DNA of 64,000 bases, from NCBI GenBank assembly GCA_963848675.1, contig CAWKEY010000052.1, positions 1-64,000 of the forward strand, given 5' to 3'. The translations under genes were made by a program, and so were the position numbers. The notes beneath the pieces were generated by a model. It was not told the origin of the DNA and made no database searches. It saw only the letters and a list, made by a program, of their open reading frames with translations. Of the stretch, positions 1 to 7,515 are shown in pieces. Numbering within the stretch: the stretch's first letter is position 1; the number at the start of each line of letters is the position of its first letter. The DNA is from CAWKEY01 sp963848675. Lineage in GTDB: Bacteria > Pseudomonadota > Gammaproteobacteria > Methylococcales > Methylomonadaceae.

Positions 1-4
1 GGAG

Positions 5-517
5 TTACGCATTGACGACAGGGTGAAATTCTGGGTTCAAATGATCCATATGTGGCATTACAGTCCGCCACCTAGGGGTGTGTCGTGTCCATAACAATAC
101 CGCCGCCGCTAGCAGCGTGATACAAGAGGCGGCTATGTTCATTAGGCCGATACGGTTGGCGTCCTTGATAGGGCGGCTGATACGGTTTAATGAGGCGTCC
201 ACCTCTGCTTTGATCGTTGTAACCACCTCGTTTGCGCCCGCCCGCAGCAACCGTTCCATCGCTGCCTTACTGGCATCGAGTGACGCATTTAAAATGTGTT
301 CCGCCTTTTCCTTGGCGTCCGTGCTCCAGCGGAGGGAAATGCCTTCAAGTTCGGATTTGTACTGGTCAAGCATTGCTTGCTGCGCTTTTTGGCTATCTAG
401 CATCAGTCTGTTATTGAGCGTTTGCAGTATCAATATGGGATCATCGCGACCCACGGCTATGCCGTGCTTTGCCGCGATTTCCTTGATCGTTTCTTCTATT
501 TCATGCTCATGGTTCAT
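5..517 (-). CDS. traM: Conjugal transfer protein TraM (IncP type)
   Basis: 170 residues. The N-terminal two thirds are hydrophilic and helical. One hydrophobic segment lies near residues 122-142 (MNIAASCITLLAAAVLLW), followed by a short tail, which would anchor the protein in the inner membrane. Size, order and neighbours match TraM of IncP-type transfer regions, the third gene of traK-traL-traM. Its start codon overlaps the stop of traL in a TAATG junction, so the two are probably translationally coupled. In IncP plasmids TraM is needed for efficient transfer, but its exact job is poorly known. The assignment rests mainly on context plus the typical layout of a soluble helical domain and one membrane segment. 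Confidence 0.75.
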   Translation of the reverse strand: MNHEHEIEETIKEIAAKHGIAVGRDDPILILQTLNNRLMLDSQKAQQAMLDQYKSELEGISLRWSTDAKEKAEHILNASLDASKAAMERLLRAGANEVVTTIKAEVDASLNRISRPIKDANRIGLMNIAASCITLLAAAVLLWTRHTPRWRTVMPHMDHLNPEFHPVVNA

Positions 518-1242
518 TACAGTACCGCTGCGCTGTCCATTTGTGCAAACAACTGGTTTTTTATGATTTTGAGCCGTTGCCTGGTCATAATGGTGAGTGC
601 CGGATTGGCGAGCGCGGCAGCGAATGTTAAGCGATCCTGCAGCAACTCTCCAAAGTCTCGGCCATAGGTTTCTTCTTTCAGCGTCGGGATGTTAATAATC
701 GCTGCAACGCGGCTTTTATTGGCGGTATAGGCCTTCATTTGTTCAAAGGTTTTGCCATCGCTTTCTATGGCGCCCCAATAGGGATTGAGCCAGACGATAA
801 AGGTTGTCTCTTGGGTGAATTGTGTGACGAGTTGTGAGAACCCGTTCAAGGTATCCGTTAAGGCTTGGCTCCCCGTTATCACCGTATGCACCACTAATTC
901 ATGCCCCATTTCTTGTAATAAAGCCGGTACATGGTTGCTATTAAGGTAGTGCGAAAGCGGCACAAATGAGCTAGCGCCATTATCGATAATGACATCATCG
1001 GTTGCTGGAGCAATCAACTCTACCAGTGTGTCAAAGTTCCTGGGGTTAATTTCTTCATGCTCCATGATTTGCAGGCGTTTGACATTCAGCCCCGCGAAAC
1101 CATAAAAGGTGGCGTTTACCGGATCGGTGTCGATACAAAGCGGCTGTTGACCTGTGCTCATTTTGTATTGTGCGAGTAGGGCGGCTATCAGCGATTTGCC
1201 TACGCCGCCCTTGCCTTGCAGAATCATGTGTATTTTTGCCAT
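517..1242 (-). CDS. traL: ParA/MinD-like ATPase TraL of the IncP transfer region
   Basis: 241 residues, a cytoplasmic P-loop ATPase. The deviant Walker A motif GKGGVGKS sits at residues 10-17, with the paired lysines typical of ParA/MinD proteins, followed by an IDTDP motif around 38-42. IncP TraL has the same fold and the same place between traK and traM. Its role in transfer is not well defined; ParA relatives move or position nucleoprotein complexes. Both gene borders are TAATG overlaps (with traK upstream and traM downstream), which indicates one leftward operon starting from the oriT region. No motif appears degraded. Confidence 0.85.
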   Translation of the reverse strand: MAKIHMILQGKGGVGKSLIAALLAQYKMSTGQQPLCIDTDPVNATFYGFAGLNVKRLQIMEHEEINPRNFDTLVELIAPATDDVIIDNGASSFVPLSHYLNSNHVPALLQEMGHELVVHTVITGSQALTDTLNGFSQLVTQFTQETTFIVWLNPYWGAIESDGKTFEQMKAYTANKSRVAAIINIPTLKEETYGRDFGELLQDRLTFAAALANPALTIMTRQRLKIIKNQLFAQMDSAAVL

Positions 1243-1625
1243 TAGATTAAGTCCTCTTTCTTTGCTATGGGATCGAATGTAAAGCCGGGTAGCTCATGCG
1301 ACTTTTTCGCTATGGGTTCAGTGGCTGGGGCGGTTTGTTCATGCCCAGGGATTTTAGCGTTGGCTTCTTGTTTAATGAATACCTGCGATTGTTTAGGCTT
1401 CAGGATCAAATCGTTCGCATAGTTAACGAAGGTCTGATAGCTAAACGTTATTTTCTGTTGGCTGTGTAGCGTTCTGTAAATTTGTTTGAGCGCCCAGCCA
1501 TCGGTCATCGCTTCCTTGATGTCTTCCCTTAACGCCAGAAAGATCGCCCGATTTTTTACGCCGGTTCCCCTCTGTTTTCGCTTCGTTTCTGCCTCGGCAA
1601 TCAGTTCTGTCAGTTTTTTTGACAT
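1242..1625 (-). CDS. traK: Relaxosome accessory protein TraK (oriT-binding)
   Basis: 127 residues, strongly basic in the first half (many K and R between residues 1 and 50), with a helical DNA-binding-like region followed by a flexible tail rich in K, P and E. In IncP plasmids TraK binds one side of oriT and wraps the DNA to help relaxosome assembly. This gene is the first leftward one next to the oriT-like sequence, exactly where traK lies in RP4/RK2. It overlaps traL by one base (TAATG). I assign it from location, size and charge together with the flanking traL and traM; sequence similarity could not be computed. Confidence 0.75.
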   Translation of the reverse strand: MSKKLTELIAEAETKRKQRGTGVKNRAIFLALREDIKEAMTDGWALKQIYRTLHSQQKITFSYQTFVNYANDLILKPKQSQVFIKQEANAKIPGHEQTAPATEPIAKKSHELPGFTFDPIAKKEDLI

Positions 1626-1797
1626 GGCTATTTTCTTGTTAGGTGATGATAATTTAGATTGATTTAACCTTGATTATTCCTTTATTTTTCCATTACCTAG
1701 CGATGTTTTCTTTATTCATGGCGTTGGCAAACAGTCTAATAGAAAGTATGCAAATAATCAATATATCGTAAATATAAAATAAATGGTATGCTTCGCC

Positions 1798-1875
1798 TAT
1801 ACCGACTTTAGTCGGGGCAGGATATGTGAAGTGCTAGCACCTGCGCAGCAGGTACTCGCACTTCACGTCCACTTA
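1798..1875. other. Origin of transfer (oriT), IncP-type nic region
   Basis: On the lower strand the sequence reads TTCACATATCCTG/CCCC, close to the IncP nic sequence TTCACCTATCCTG/CCCG; the predicted nick lies between 1817 and 1818. Beside it is a large interrupted palindrome: GTGAAGTGC (1826-1834) and GCACTTCAC (1858-1866), with an inner CACCTGC/GCAGGT pair. This is where IncP TraJ would bind. A small hairpin CCGAC-TTTA-GTCGG (1802-1814) lies on the other side. The site sits between the divergent traK and traJ genes as in IncP plasmids. The rest of the traK-traJ gap (1626-1797) is AT-rich and probably holds TraK binding sites and the divergent promoters; I could not place these. Confidence 0.85.
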
Positions 1876-1954
1876 TTCGCGCTACGCACTCAACGGAAAT
1901 CCTGCTCTGCGAGGCCAAGCGGCTGCCGCCGCTATTTTGTTAACTGAGGCTGTC

Positions 1955-2323
1955 ATGGCAGAAAAGAAACCGACTAGAAAGGGGAGTACACCGATTGTTG
2001 TTCGGGTGACTCCCGACGAAAAAGCGTTAATCGAGTCATTGGCAAGGCAAACCGGACATAGCACGTCAGCGTATTTGCGTCTGCTCGGTCAGGGCTATGT
2101 GCCTAAGAGCATTGTTGATCATGGCAAGGTCATGGAGCTTGCGCGTATCAACGGCGACCTGGGGCGTTTGGGAGGGCTATTAAAACTCTGGCTTACCAAT
2201 GATGCCAGGACGGCTCAGTTTGGCGAGAGCACCCTGCGGGCGGTGCTGGCGCGAATTGAGGACACTCAGAACAAAATGCTGGAAATTATGAAGACCGTGG
2301 TGATGCCTCGGGCTGATCGGTAA
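1955..2323 (+). CDS. traJ: Relaxosome protein TraJ (MobC-like, oriT recognition)
   Basis: 122 residues from the ATG at 1955. An upstream in-frame TTG at 1937 is possible but has no better ribosome site. The N-terminus is a basic arm followed by a ribbon-helix-helix-like segment (VVRVTPDEKALIESLARQTG, residues about 15-34) and the STSAYLRLLGQG stretch, typical of MobC/TraJ relaxosome proteins. IncP TraJ binds the palindrome beside nic and recruits the TraI relaxase. The gene is the first of the rightward traJ-traI-traG-traF operon and lies about 90 bases from the oriT palindrome. The stop is about 27 bases before the traI start, so co-transcription is likely. Confidence 0.85.
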   Translation: MAEKKPTRKGSTPIVVRVTPDEKALIESLARQTGHSTSAYLRLLGQGYVPKSIVDHGKVMELARINGDLGRLGGLLKLWLTNDARTAQFGESTLRAVLARIEDTQNKMLEIMKTVVMPRADR

Positions 2324-2350
2324 CTATAGCGGCTAAATTTTTTGGTGAAG

Positions 2351-4537
2351 ATGATTGCGAAGCATGTGCCCATGAAGTCGGTTAAAAAAAGCGACTTCGC
2401 CAGTCTGGTGAAATACCTGGCAGACGAACAGGAAAAGCATGAGCGTGTCGCCTATACGTCGGTAACGAATTGTGAATCGATCGACTTGAATGCGGCGGTT
2501 ATTGAAGTCACGGCCATCCAGGGTATGAATACCCGTGCCGAATCCGATAAAACCTATCACTTGATTTTGAGTTTCAGGGCCGGCGAACGTCCCGATGACA
2601 ACGTTTTAGAAGCGCTTGAGAGCAGGATTTGTGAGGGGCTTGGCTACGGCGAGCATCAACGGGTGAGTGTTGCTCACGATGATACCGACAATCTGCATCT
2701 GCATATTGCTATCAACAAAATTCATCCGGCACGGTTAACGATTCATAGTCCCTATAACGATCATAAGACCCTCGGCAAGTTGTGTGCGGCGTTGGAGTTG
2801 CAATACGGGCTGGAGCGGGATAATCATCAGGCCGTGAGGGTTGGCAGTGAAAACCGCGCCTTGGATATGGAGCATCACGCCGGGGTGGAAAGCTTATTAG
2901 GCTGGATCCAGCGCGAATGTCTTGAGCAATTACAGGCGGCTTCTTCTTGGGCCGAACTGCACCGTGTTTTGCAAGCACACGGGCTTGAGTTAAGGGAACG
3001 CGGGAATGGCTTGGTTATTTCTGACCAGGATGGCTTGATGGTGAAAGCGAGTTCTGTTGCTCGTGAGCTGTCGAAAGGTAAACTGGTTGACCGGTTCGGT
3101 GAGTTCAAATCGTCTGGCCGTCCTGTTAATACCGAAGGCTCAGTTAAGAAATATGAGGCCAGGCCCGTGCGGTCGCGTATTGATACAACCTTATTGTTTG
3201 GTCGCTACAAAAATGAACAGCAGGGAATGGGAGCCAATCGTACCAAGGAATGGCTGGATGCCAGGACGAAAAGAGATCGTTTAATTGCAGACGTCAAGCA
3301 TAAGGCGAAGTTGAAACGCGCAACCACTAAGCTGGCTGGTGGTTCGAGGTCTGAAAAGAAGTTGCTGTACGCGATGACTAGCCAAAGCGTTAAGCGTGAA
3401 CTCAATATGATTAACGAACACTACCGTCGAGAGCGTGAACGGCTATTAAAACAGTATCAGCCCCTACAGTGGGCCGATTGGTTACGCCGGGAGGCAGCTA
3501 AGGGCGACCAAGAGGCATTGGCGGCGCTCCGTGCGCGTATGGTTGCTCTTGGGCTTAAAGGTAACACGGTTGGCGCAAGTGGTGGAGAGCTGAAAAGGAC
3601 TGGGGTTAGAGCCAATAAGGATGGTGTTACCAAAAAAGGGACCCTCATTTACTGCGTCGGTTCATCTGCCGTTCGAGATGATGGTGATAGGCTTAAGGTC
3701 TCCCGGGGGGCGACGCGCGAGGGCTTGGAGGCGGCGTTGCGCTTGGCGATGGAACGCTACGGAACTAACATCACTGTGAATGGCACAGCCGACTTCAAGG
3801 CCCAAATTGTAGAAGTTGCTGCGACCGCCAAGCTTCAATTGACGTTTACCGATTCGACATTGGAAAGTAAACGGGTTTCCTTGGTAAAGCATTCATCCAT
3901 AACCAAACAGGAGAGTAACAATGAATCAACAGACGGAGGACGACGAACTGGAAGCGGTGCTGGCGGCATTGGCTCATCCGGCCGAAATGCCGGTGCTGGA
4001 CATGATCGTGGACGTGGAGCCTTCGGGTTCGGATTTACCCGTAAGCCCAACCTTGGCAGCGTTGCCGTTATTCCGCCGCCCGCAGCCCGGAACCGTTTGC
4101 GAAACTTGTCCGAACTCGGTGTGGTTCGCATCAAACAAGGAGGTGAAATGTTATTGCCGGGTGCTGTTTCTGGTCACCTGGAGCAGCCAGGAGCCCAATC
4201 AGATAACGCATTGCGACGGCGTGTTTCTAGGGGAGGAATAGCACCTCTACCGTTTGCGGCAGCTGATCAGTATATTGAAGAGCGCGAACAAAAACGTCTT
4301 AAAATATTCGATATTATGGAACATAGGCGATATAATGAAGCTGACGTTGGGGTGGTGGCTTTTGCTGGTGTACGACGGGTCGCAGGCGAGTCCTTGGCAC
4401 TCTTGAAACGCAACGAGGTTATCCTGGTGATGCCCATTGATGAAAAGACCGCGTACCGCCTGAGTCGGTTAGCAATCGGTGATCCAGTCACCTGCACGGG
4501 GATTGGGATAGTTAAAACAAAGGGCAGAAGCAGATGA
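2351..4537 (+). CDS. traI: DNA relaxase TraI (MOBP, IncP type)
   Basis: About 728 residues from the ATG at 2351; in-frame TTG (2342) and GTG (2345) codons precede it. The relaxase domain occupies the first 250 residues. A catalytic tyrosine candidate lies in the N-terminal SLVKYL region. The metal-binding motif III is seen as HDDTDNLHLHIAINKIHP at about residues 110-127, with the H-x-D and H-x-H histidines intact. A basic helical middle follows. Around residues 420-510 is an LPD7-like region (YCVGSSAVRDDGDRL then a GLEAALRLAMERYG helix). TraI nicks oriT and stays attached to the 5' end during transfer. The gene overlaps traG by ATGA, and a traH-like frame lies inside its 3' part. Confidence 0.92.
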   Translation: MIAKHVPMKSVKKSDFASLVKYLADEQEKHERVAYTSVTNCESIDLNAAVIEVTAIQGMNTRAESDKTYHLILSFRAGERPDDNVLEALESRICEGLGYGEHQRVSVAHDDTDNLHLHIAINKIHPARLTIHSPYNDHKTLGKLCAALELQYGLERDNHQAVRVGSENRALDMEHHAGVESLLGWIQRECLEQLQAASSWAELHRVLQAHGLELRERGNGLVISDQDGLMVKASSVARELSKGKLVDRFGEFKSSGRPVNTEGSVKKYEARPVRSRIDTTLLFGRYKNEQQGMGANRTKEWLDARTKRDRLIADVKHKAKLKRATTKLAGGSRSEKKLLYAMTSQSVKRELNMINEHYRRERERLLKQYQPLQWADWLRREAAKGDQEALAALRARMVALGLKGNTVGASGGELKRTGVRANKDGVTKKGTLIYCVGSSAVRDDGDRLKVSRGATREGLEAALRLAMERYGTNITVNGTADFKAQIVEVAATAKLQLTFTDSTLESKRVSLVKHSSITKQESNNESTDGGRRTGSGAGGIGSSGRNAGAGHDRGRGAFGFGFTRKPNLGSVAVIPPPAARNRLRNLSELGVVRIKQGGEMLLPGAVSGHLEQPGAQSDNALRRRVSRGGIAPLPFAAADQYIEEREQKRLKIFDIMEHRRYNEADVGVVAFAGVRRVAGESLALLKRNEVILVMPIDEKTAYRLSRLAIGDPVTCTGIGIVKTKGRSR
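3921..4241 (+). CDS. traH: TraH-like protein encoded inside traI in another frame
   Basis: 106 residues, read in a different frame inside the 3' part of traI. A strong ribosome site (CAGGAG, then GTAACA) precedes the ATG at 3921. The product has a very acidic first half (EDDELEAVL) and a cysteine-containing second half with CETCP and CYC motifs, so it does not look like random out-of-frame translation. In RP4 the relaxosome-stabilising protein TraH is also acidic and is encoded wholly inside traI, so the arrangement is matched. I infer the same role here. The cysteine pattern could alternatively bind a metal. Confidence is moderate because overlapping genes are hard to prove from one sequence. 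Confidence 0.6.
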   Translation: MNQQTEDDELEAVLAALAHPAEMPVLDMIVDVEPSGSDLPVSPTLAALPLFRRPQPGTVCETCPNSVWFASNKEVKCYCRVLFLVTWSSQEPNQITHCDGVFLGEE

Positions 4538-6447
4538 AAGACAAATTTAATAATGCGGTCGGCCCGCAGGTGCGAGTCGATAAGCCAAAGGCCGGAAAGC
4601 TAATACCTGTTTTGGCGGCCGTTTTTATGCTGGCCGGTTTGCAGTCGGCAACACAATTTTTTGCCAATGAGTTTGGATATCAGCCTCAACTCGGGGCTCA
4701 CTACCAGCATATTTATACGCCTTGGAGCATCCTGATATGGACTTATAAATGGTGGGGACACTTTCAGGTAAGTATTATGAAAGCCGCCGGGGTCGGCATG
4801 ACTTTGACTGCTACCGGCCTCTTAGGGTTAATGGTGGCTAAGATGGTGGCGGCGAACTCTGCAAAAATAAACCCCTATTTACACGGTTCCGCGCGTTGGG
4901 CTAATCAGCACGACATCGAAAGGGCTGGGTTATTGCCACGGCCAATAACCGGCTGGCAACAGCTGATAGGTAAAAAAAAGTGTTCGAGTGACGGCGTCTA
5001 CGTGGGGGCTTGGCTGGATAAAAAGGGGATCACGCGCTATTTACGGCACAACGGCGCGGAGCATGTGCTGTGTTATGCCCCCACTCGTTCTGGAAAAGGG
5101 GTGGGGTTGGTCATCCCTACGCTGTTGTCATGGGAACACAGTGCTGTCATTACTGACCTGAAAGGTGAATTATGGGAATTAACCTCAGGTTGGCGGCAAA
5201 AATATGCGCGCAATAAAGTCTTGCGGTTTGAACCGGCTTCATTAAGCGGCGGAGTCTACTGGAATGCGTTGGATGAGATACGTCTGGCCACCGAGTACGA
5301 GGTTGGCGATGTACAAAACTTGGCGACATTACTGGTTGATCCCGATGGAAAAGGCTTGGAAACGCATTGGCAAAAGACCGCTCAAGCCTTGCTGGTCGGG
5401 GTGATTTTGCACGTCTTGTACAAAACGCAGCAGGAAGGCACGGACGCCACCTTACCCGCCGTCGATGCCATCCTATCGAATCCGGACCGCGATATTGCCG
5501 AGTTATGGATGGAAATGGCCACCTATGAGCATGTGCATGGTAAGAACCATCCTGCGGTCGGTTCGGCCGCGCGGGACATGCTGGACAGACCGGATGAAGA
5601 AGCAGGTTCAGTGCTGTCCACGGCGAAGTCTTATCTCGCTTTATATCGCGATCCTGTGGTCCAGCGTAATGTGAGTCAATCGGAATTTCGGATTAAGGAC
5701 TTGATGAATTTCGATGATCCAGTGAGCTTGTATATCGTCACCCATCCCAACGATAAGGCAAGGCTGCGGCCGCTGGTGCGCGTCCTGATCAATATGATCG
5801 TACGGCTGTTGGCCGACAAGATGGATTTTGTTAACGGTCAACCCAAAGCCAATTATAAACATCGTCTGCTCATGATGATGGATGAGTTCCCCAGCTTAGG
5901 CAAGCTCGAAATATTGCAGGAGGCACTGGCGTTTATTGCCGGTTACGGTATCAAGTGTTATTTGATTTGCCAGGACATTAACCAGCTTAAAAGCCGTGAA
6001 ACGGGCTATGGTCACGATGAAAGCATTACCTCTAACTGTCATGTGCAGAGCGCCTTTCCCCCCAATCGTGTTGAGACGGCCGAGCACTTATCTAAACTGA
6101 CCGGTCAAACGACCGTCGCAAAAGAACAAATCACCACCAGCGGCCGGCGCACTTCGGCTTTGCTTGGGCAGGTGTCCCGTACTATTCAGGAAGTGCAACG
6201 GCCGCTGTTAACGCCCGATGAGTGCTTGCGGATGCCGGGGCCGGTTAAGGGCGCTGAGGGGTTAATTGAAAAAGCGGGTGATATGGTTGTTTATGTGGCC
6301 GGTTTCCCTGCCATTTATGGTGTGCAGCCCTTATTTTTCAGAGACCCTATCTTTAAAGCCCGGGCGGCTATTCCTGCACCGAAGGTTAGCGATAAGCTCA
6401 TACAGATGCATAGCGTTGCACATGGCGAAGAAAGCATCAAGTTATGA
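4534..6447 (+). CDS. traG: Conjugative coupling protein TraG (VirD4/T4CP family)
   Basis: 637 residues. Two N-terminal membrane segments (about residues 22-42 and 85-108) anchor a large cytoplasmic ATPase. Walker A is APTRSGKGVG near residue 183, and Walker B is the hydrophobic run ending in MMDEFPSLGK near 445-456. Full-length for the family. The protein hands the TraI-DNA complex to the type IV secretion channel and pumps DNA. The start ATG overlaps the traI stop (ATGA) and the stop overlaps the traF start (ATGA), so traI, traG and traF are one translationally coupled unit. All expected motifs are present and the gene looks functional. Confidence 0.95.
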   Translation: MKDKFNNAVGPQVRVDKPKAGKLIPVLAAVFMLAGLQSATQFFANEFGYQPQLGAHYQHIYTPWSILIWTYKWWGHFQVSIMKAAGVGMTLTATGLLGLMVAKMVAANSAKINPYLHGSARWANQHDIERAGLLPRPITGWQQLIGKKKCSSDGVYVGAWLDKKGITRYLRHNGAEHVLCYAPTRSGKGVGLVIPTLLSWEHSAVITDLKGELWELTSGWRQKYARNKVLRFEPASLSGGVYWNALDEIRLATEYEVGDVQNLATLLVDPDGKGLETHWQKTAQALLVGVILHVLYKTQQEGTDATLPAVDAILSNPDRDIAELWMEMATYEHVHGKNHPAVGSAARDMLDRPDEEAGSVLSTAKSYLALYRDPVVQRNVSQSEFRIKDLMNFDDPVSLYIVTHPNDKARLRPLVRVLINMIVRLLADKMDFVNGQPKANYKHRLLMMMDEFPSLGKLEILQEALAFIAGYGIKCYLICQDINQLKSRETGYGHDESITSNCHVQSAFPPNRVETAEHLSKLTGQTTVAKEQITTSGRRTSALLGQVSRTIQEVQRPLLTPDECLRMPGPVKGAEGLIEKAGDMVVYVAGFPAIYGVQPLFFRDPIFKARAAIPAPKVSDKLIQMHSVAHGEESIKL

Positions 6448-6962
6448 AGGGATTCACGGTTAGCTTTGGTGTGATGATGTCGGTCTTTATGGCGTGCGGG
6501 CTTGCCTATGCGGCCGGTATAAGGCTAAACACAACGCCGAGCATTCCGGTTGGCGTGTATCGGCAAACGAATGAGCCCCTAGTGAAAGGTGCTTATGTGC
6601 TGTTTTGCCCGCCGCCTGCGCCAGTATTCGATATGGCAAAGGCACGCGGGTATCTGGGCGCTGGCTATTGTCCAGGCGGCTATGGACACCTGATGAAAAA
6701 GATTTTAGCGGTTCAGGATGATGTGGTGTCTATTGGCACTGACGGTGTGCTGGTTAATGGTCAACTGTTGCCCTTGAGCGAACCCATCAAACTCGATGGC
6801 GGCGGTCGACCACTACCGAACTATGAGGCTTCTTGGGTGTTGTCCAGTTCCGAGGTTCTGGTCATGTCTGACAGCAACAGGGGTTCGTTTGACGGGCGTT
6901 ATTTTGGCCCGATCCAGCGTTCACAAATAGAGGGCGTTATCCGCCCTATTTTTACGTGGTAA
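6444..6962 (+). CDS. traF: Conjugative pilin maturation protease TraF (S26 peptidase family)
   Basis: 172 residues with an N-terminal signal-anchor (residues 5-25). It has the S26C layout: TTPSIPVGVY (candidate catalytic Ser near residue 38), then LMKKILAVQDD (candidate Lys near 89-91), then the conserved end block MSDSNRGSFDGRYFGPI. In IncP plasmids TraF is the periplasmic-facing protease that cyclises the TrbC pilin. Its presence implies a trbC pilin gene elsewhere on the element, outside this window. Translation is probably coupled to traG through the ATGA overlap. Closest alternatives are LepB-type signal peptidases, but context favours TraF. Confidence 0.92.
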   Translation: MKGFTVSFGVMMSVFMACGLAYAAGIRLNTTPSIPVGVYRQTNEPLVKGAYVLFCPPPAPVFDMAKARGYLGAGYCPGGYGHLMKKILAVQDDVVSIGTDGVLVNGQLLPLSEPIKLDGGGRPLPNYEASWVLSSSEVLVMSDSNRGSFDGRYFGPIQRSQIEGVIRPIFTW

Positions 6963-6973
6963 AGGGAGATTTT

Positions 6974-7213
6974 GATAGGCGATTATTTATTGCAGAAAAG
7001 CCCGATCTGGCTAAGGCCATAGTCGATAGTTTAGGTGGCGGTTCGCGAAAAGAGGGTTTAAACAAGCGCCTTTAGTATCAGAGCTGCACCAGTGCATGGC
7101 GTGTGGAAAAGGGTTATCACGCCGGCAGGGAAAAAAAGGAGAGCGCACTGGTGGGGGTGTAGTGGATTTCCAGAGTGCAAGAAAACTTACCCGGACATAA
7201 AGGGTAAGCCTGA
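6974..7213 (+). pseudogene. Collapsed topoisomerase III remnant (both ends fused, middle lost)
   Basis: This gap after traF is not empty. One frame reads RRLFIAEKPDLAKAIVDSLGGG, the hallmark toprim N-terminus of topoisomerase III (usual form MRLFIAEKPSLA...), but without an ATG; the frame then stops near 7073. About 15 bases later the text reads HQCMACGKGLSRRQGKKG and, after a one-base slip at a run of seven A, HWWGCSGFPECKKTYPDIKG. That is the C-terminal zinc-finger block of the same enzyme (CxxCG ... WGCSGFPEC). The several hundred residues between are missing. I read this as a topB gene reduced by internal deletion plus a frameshift. Related ICEs often carry topB near traI/traG. Confidence 0.7.
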
Positions 7214-7245
7214 TTACAACATTAATAAACAGCAAGGTGGAAGCA

Positions 7246-7509
7246 ATGACTCATGAAATCAATAATGACAACAAACCAGGTAGTTCCGATATGACCGATT
7301 CGGATACCTTCGATGTTATTGCCGACACCCTCATCGGCGCAGGGGATGCTGTTGATGTATTGGCCGAGAAATTGACCGATGCCATGATTCCCGGTGCGAT
7401 GGTCGAGTTCGATCCGGATGAAGCGGAACGCATTGGGGCTTTTCAAGAGGACGCCCTTGATGAAGCCGATGCCTTAGAGAGCGGTATCGATTTGGACAAC
7501 ATTGGATAA
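7246..7509 (+). CDS. Small acidic hypothetical protein
   Basis: 87 residues from the ATG at 7246, which has an AAGGTGG ribosome site; an in-frame GTG at 7237 is an alternative start. The product is very acidic (about a quarter D or E), has no membrane segment and ends in a DALESGIDLDNIG tail. No family recognised. It lies six bases before the giant polyvalent gene and probably shares its mRNA. Small acidic proteins next to DNA-processing genes can be DNA mimics (anti-restriction) or chaperones, but nothing here proves that. Its start region overlaps the decayed end of the topoisomerase remnant. Confidence 0.65.
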   Translation: MTHEINNDNKPGSSDMTDSDTFDVIADTLIGAGDAVDVLAEKLTDAMIPGAMVEFDPDEAERIGAFQEDALDEADALESGIDLDNIG

Positions 7510-7515
7510 GCAAAG

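Noticed and set aside
1..7000. A complete type IV secretion system
   Set aside because: Only the DNA-processing genes and the pilin protease are here; no VirB4/TrbE, VirB10/TrbI or pilin gene is visible in the window.
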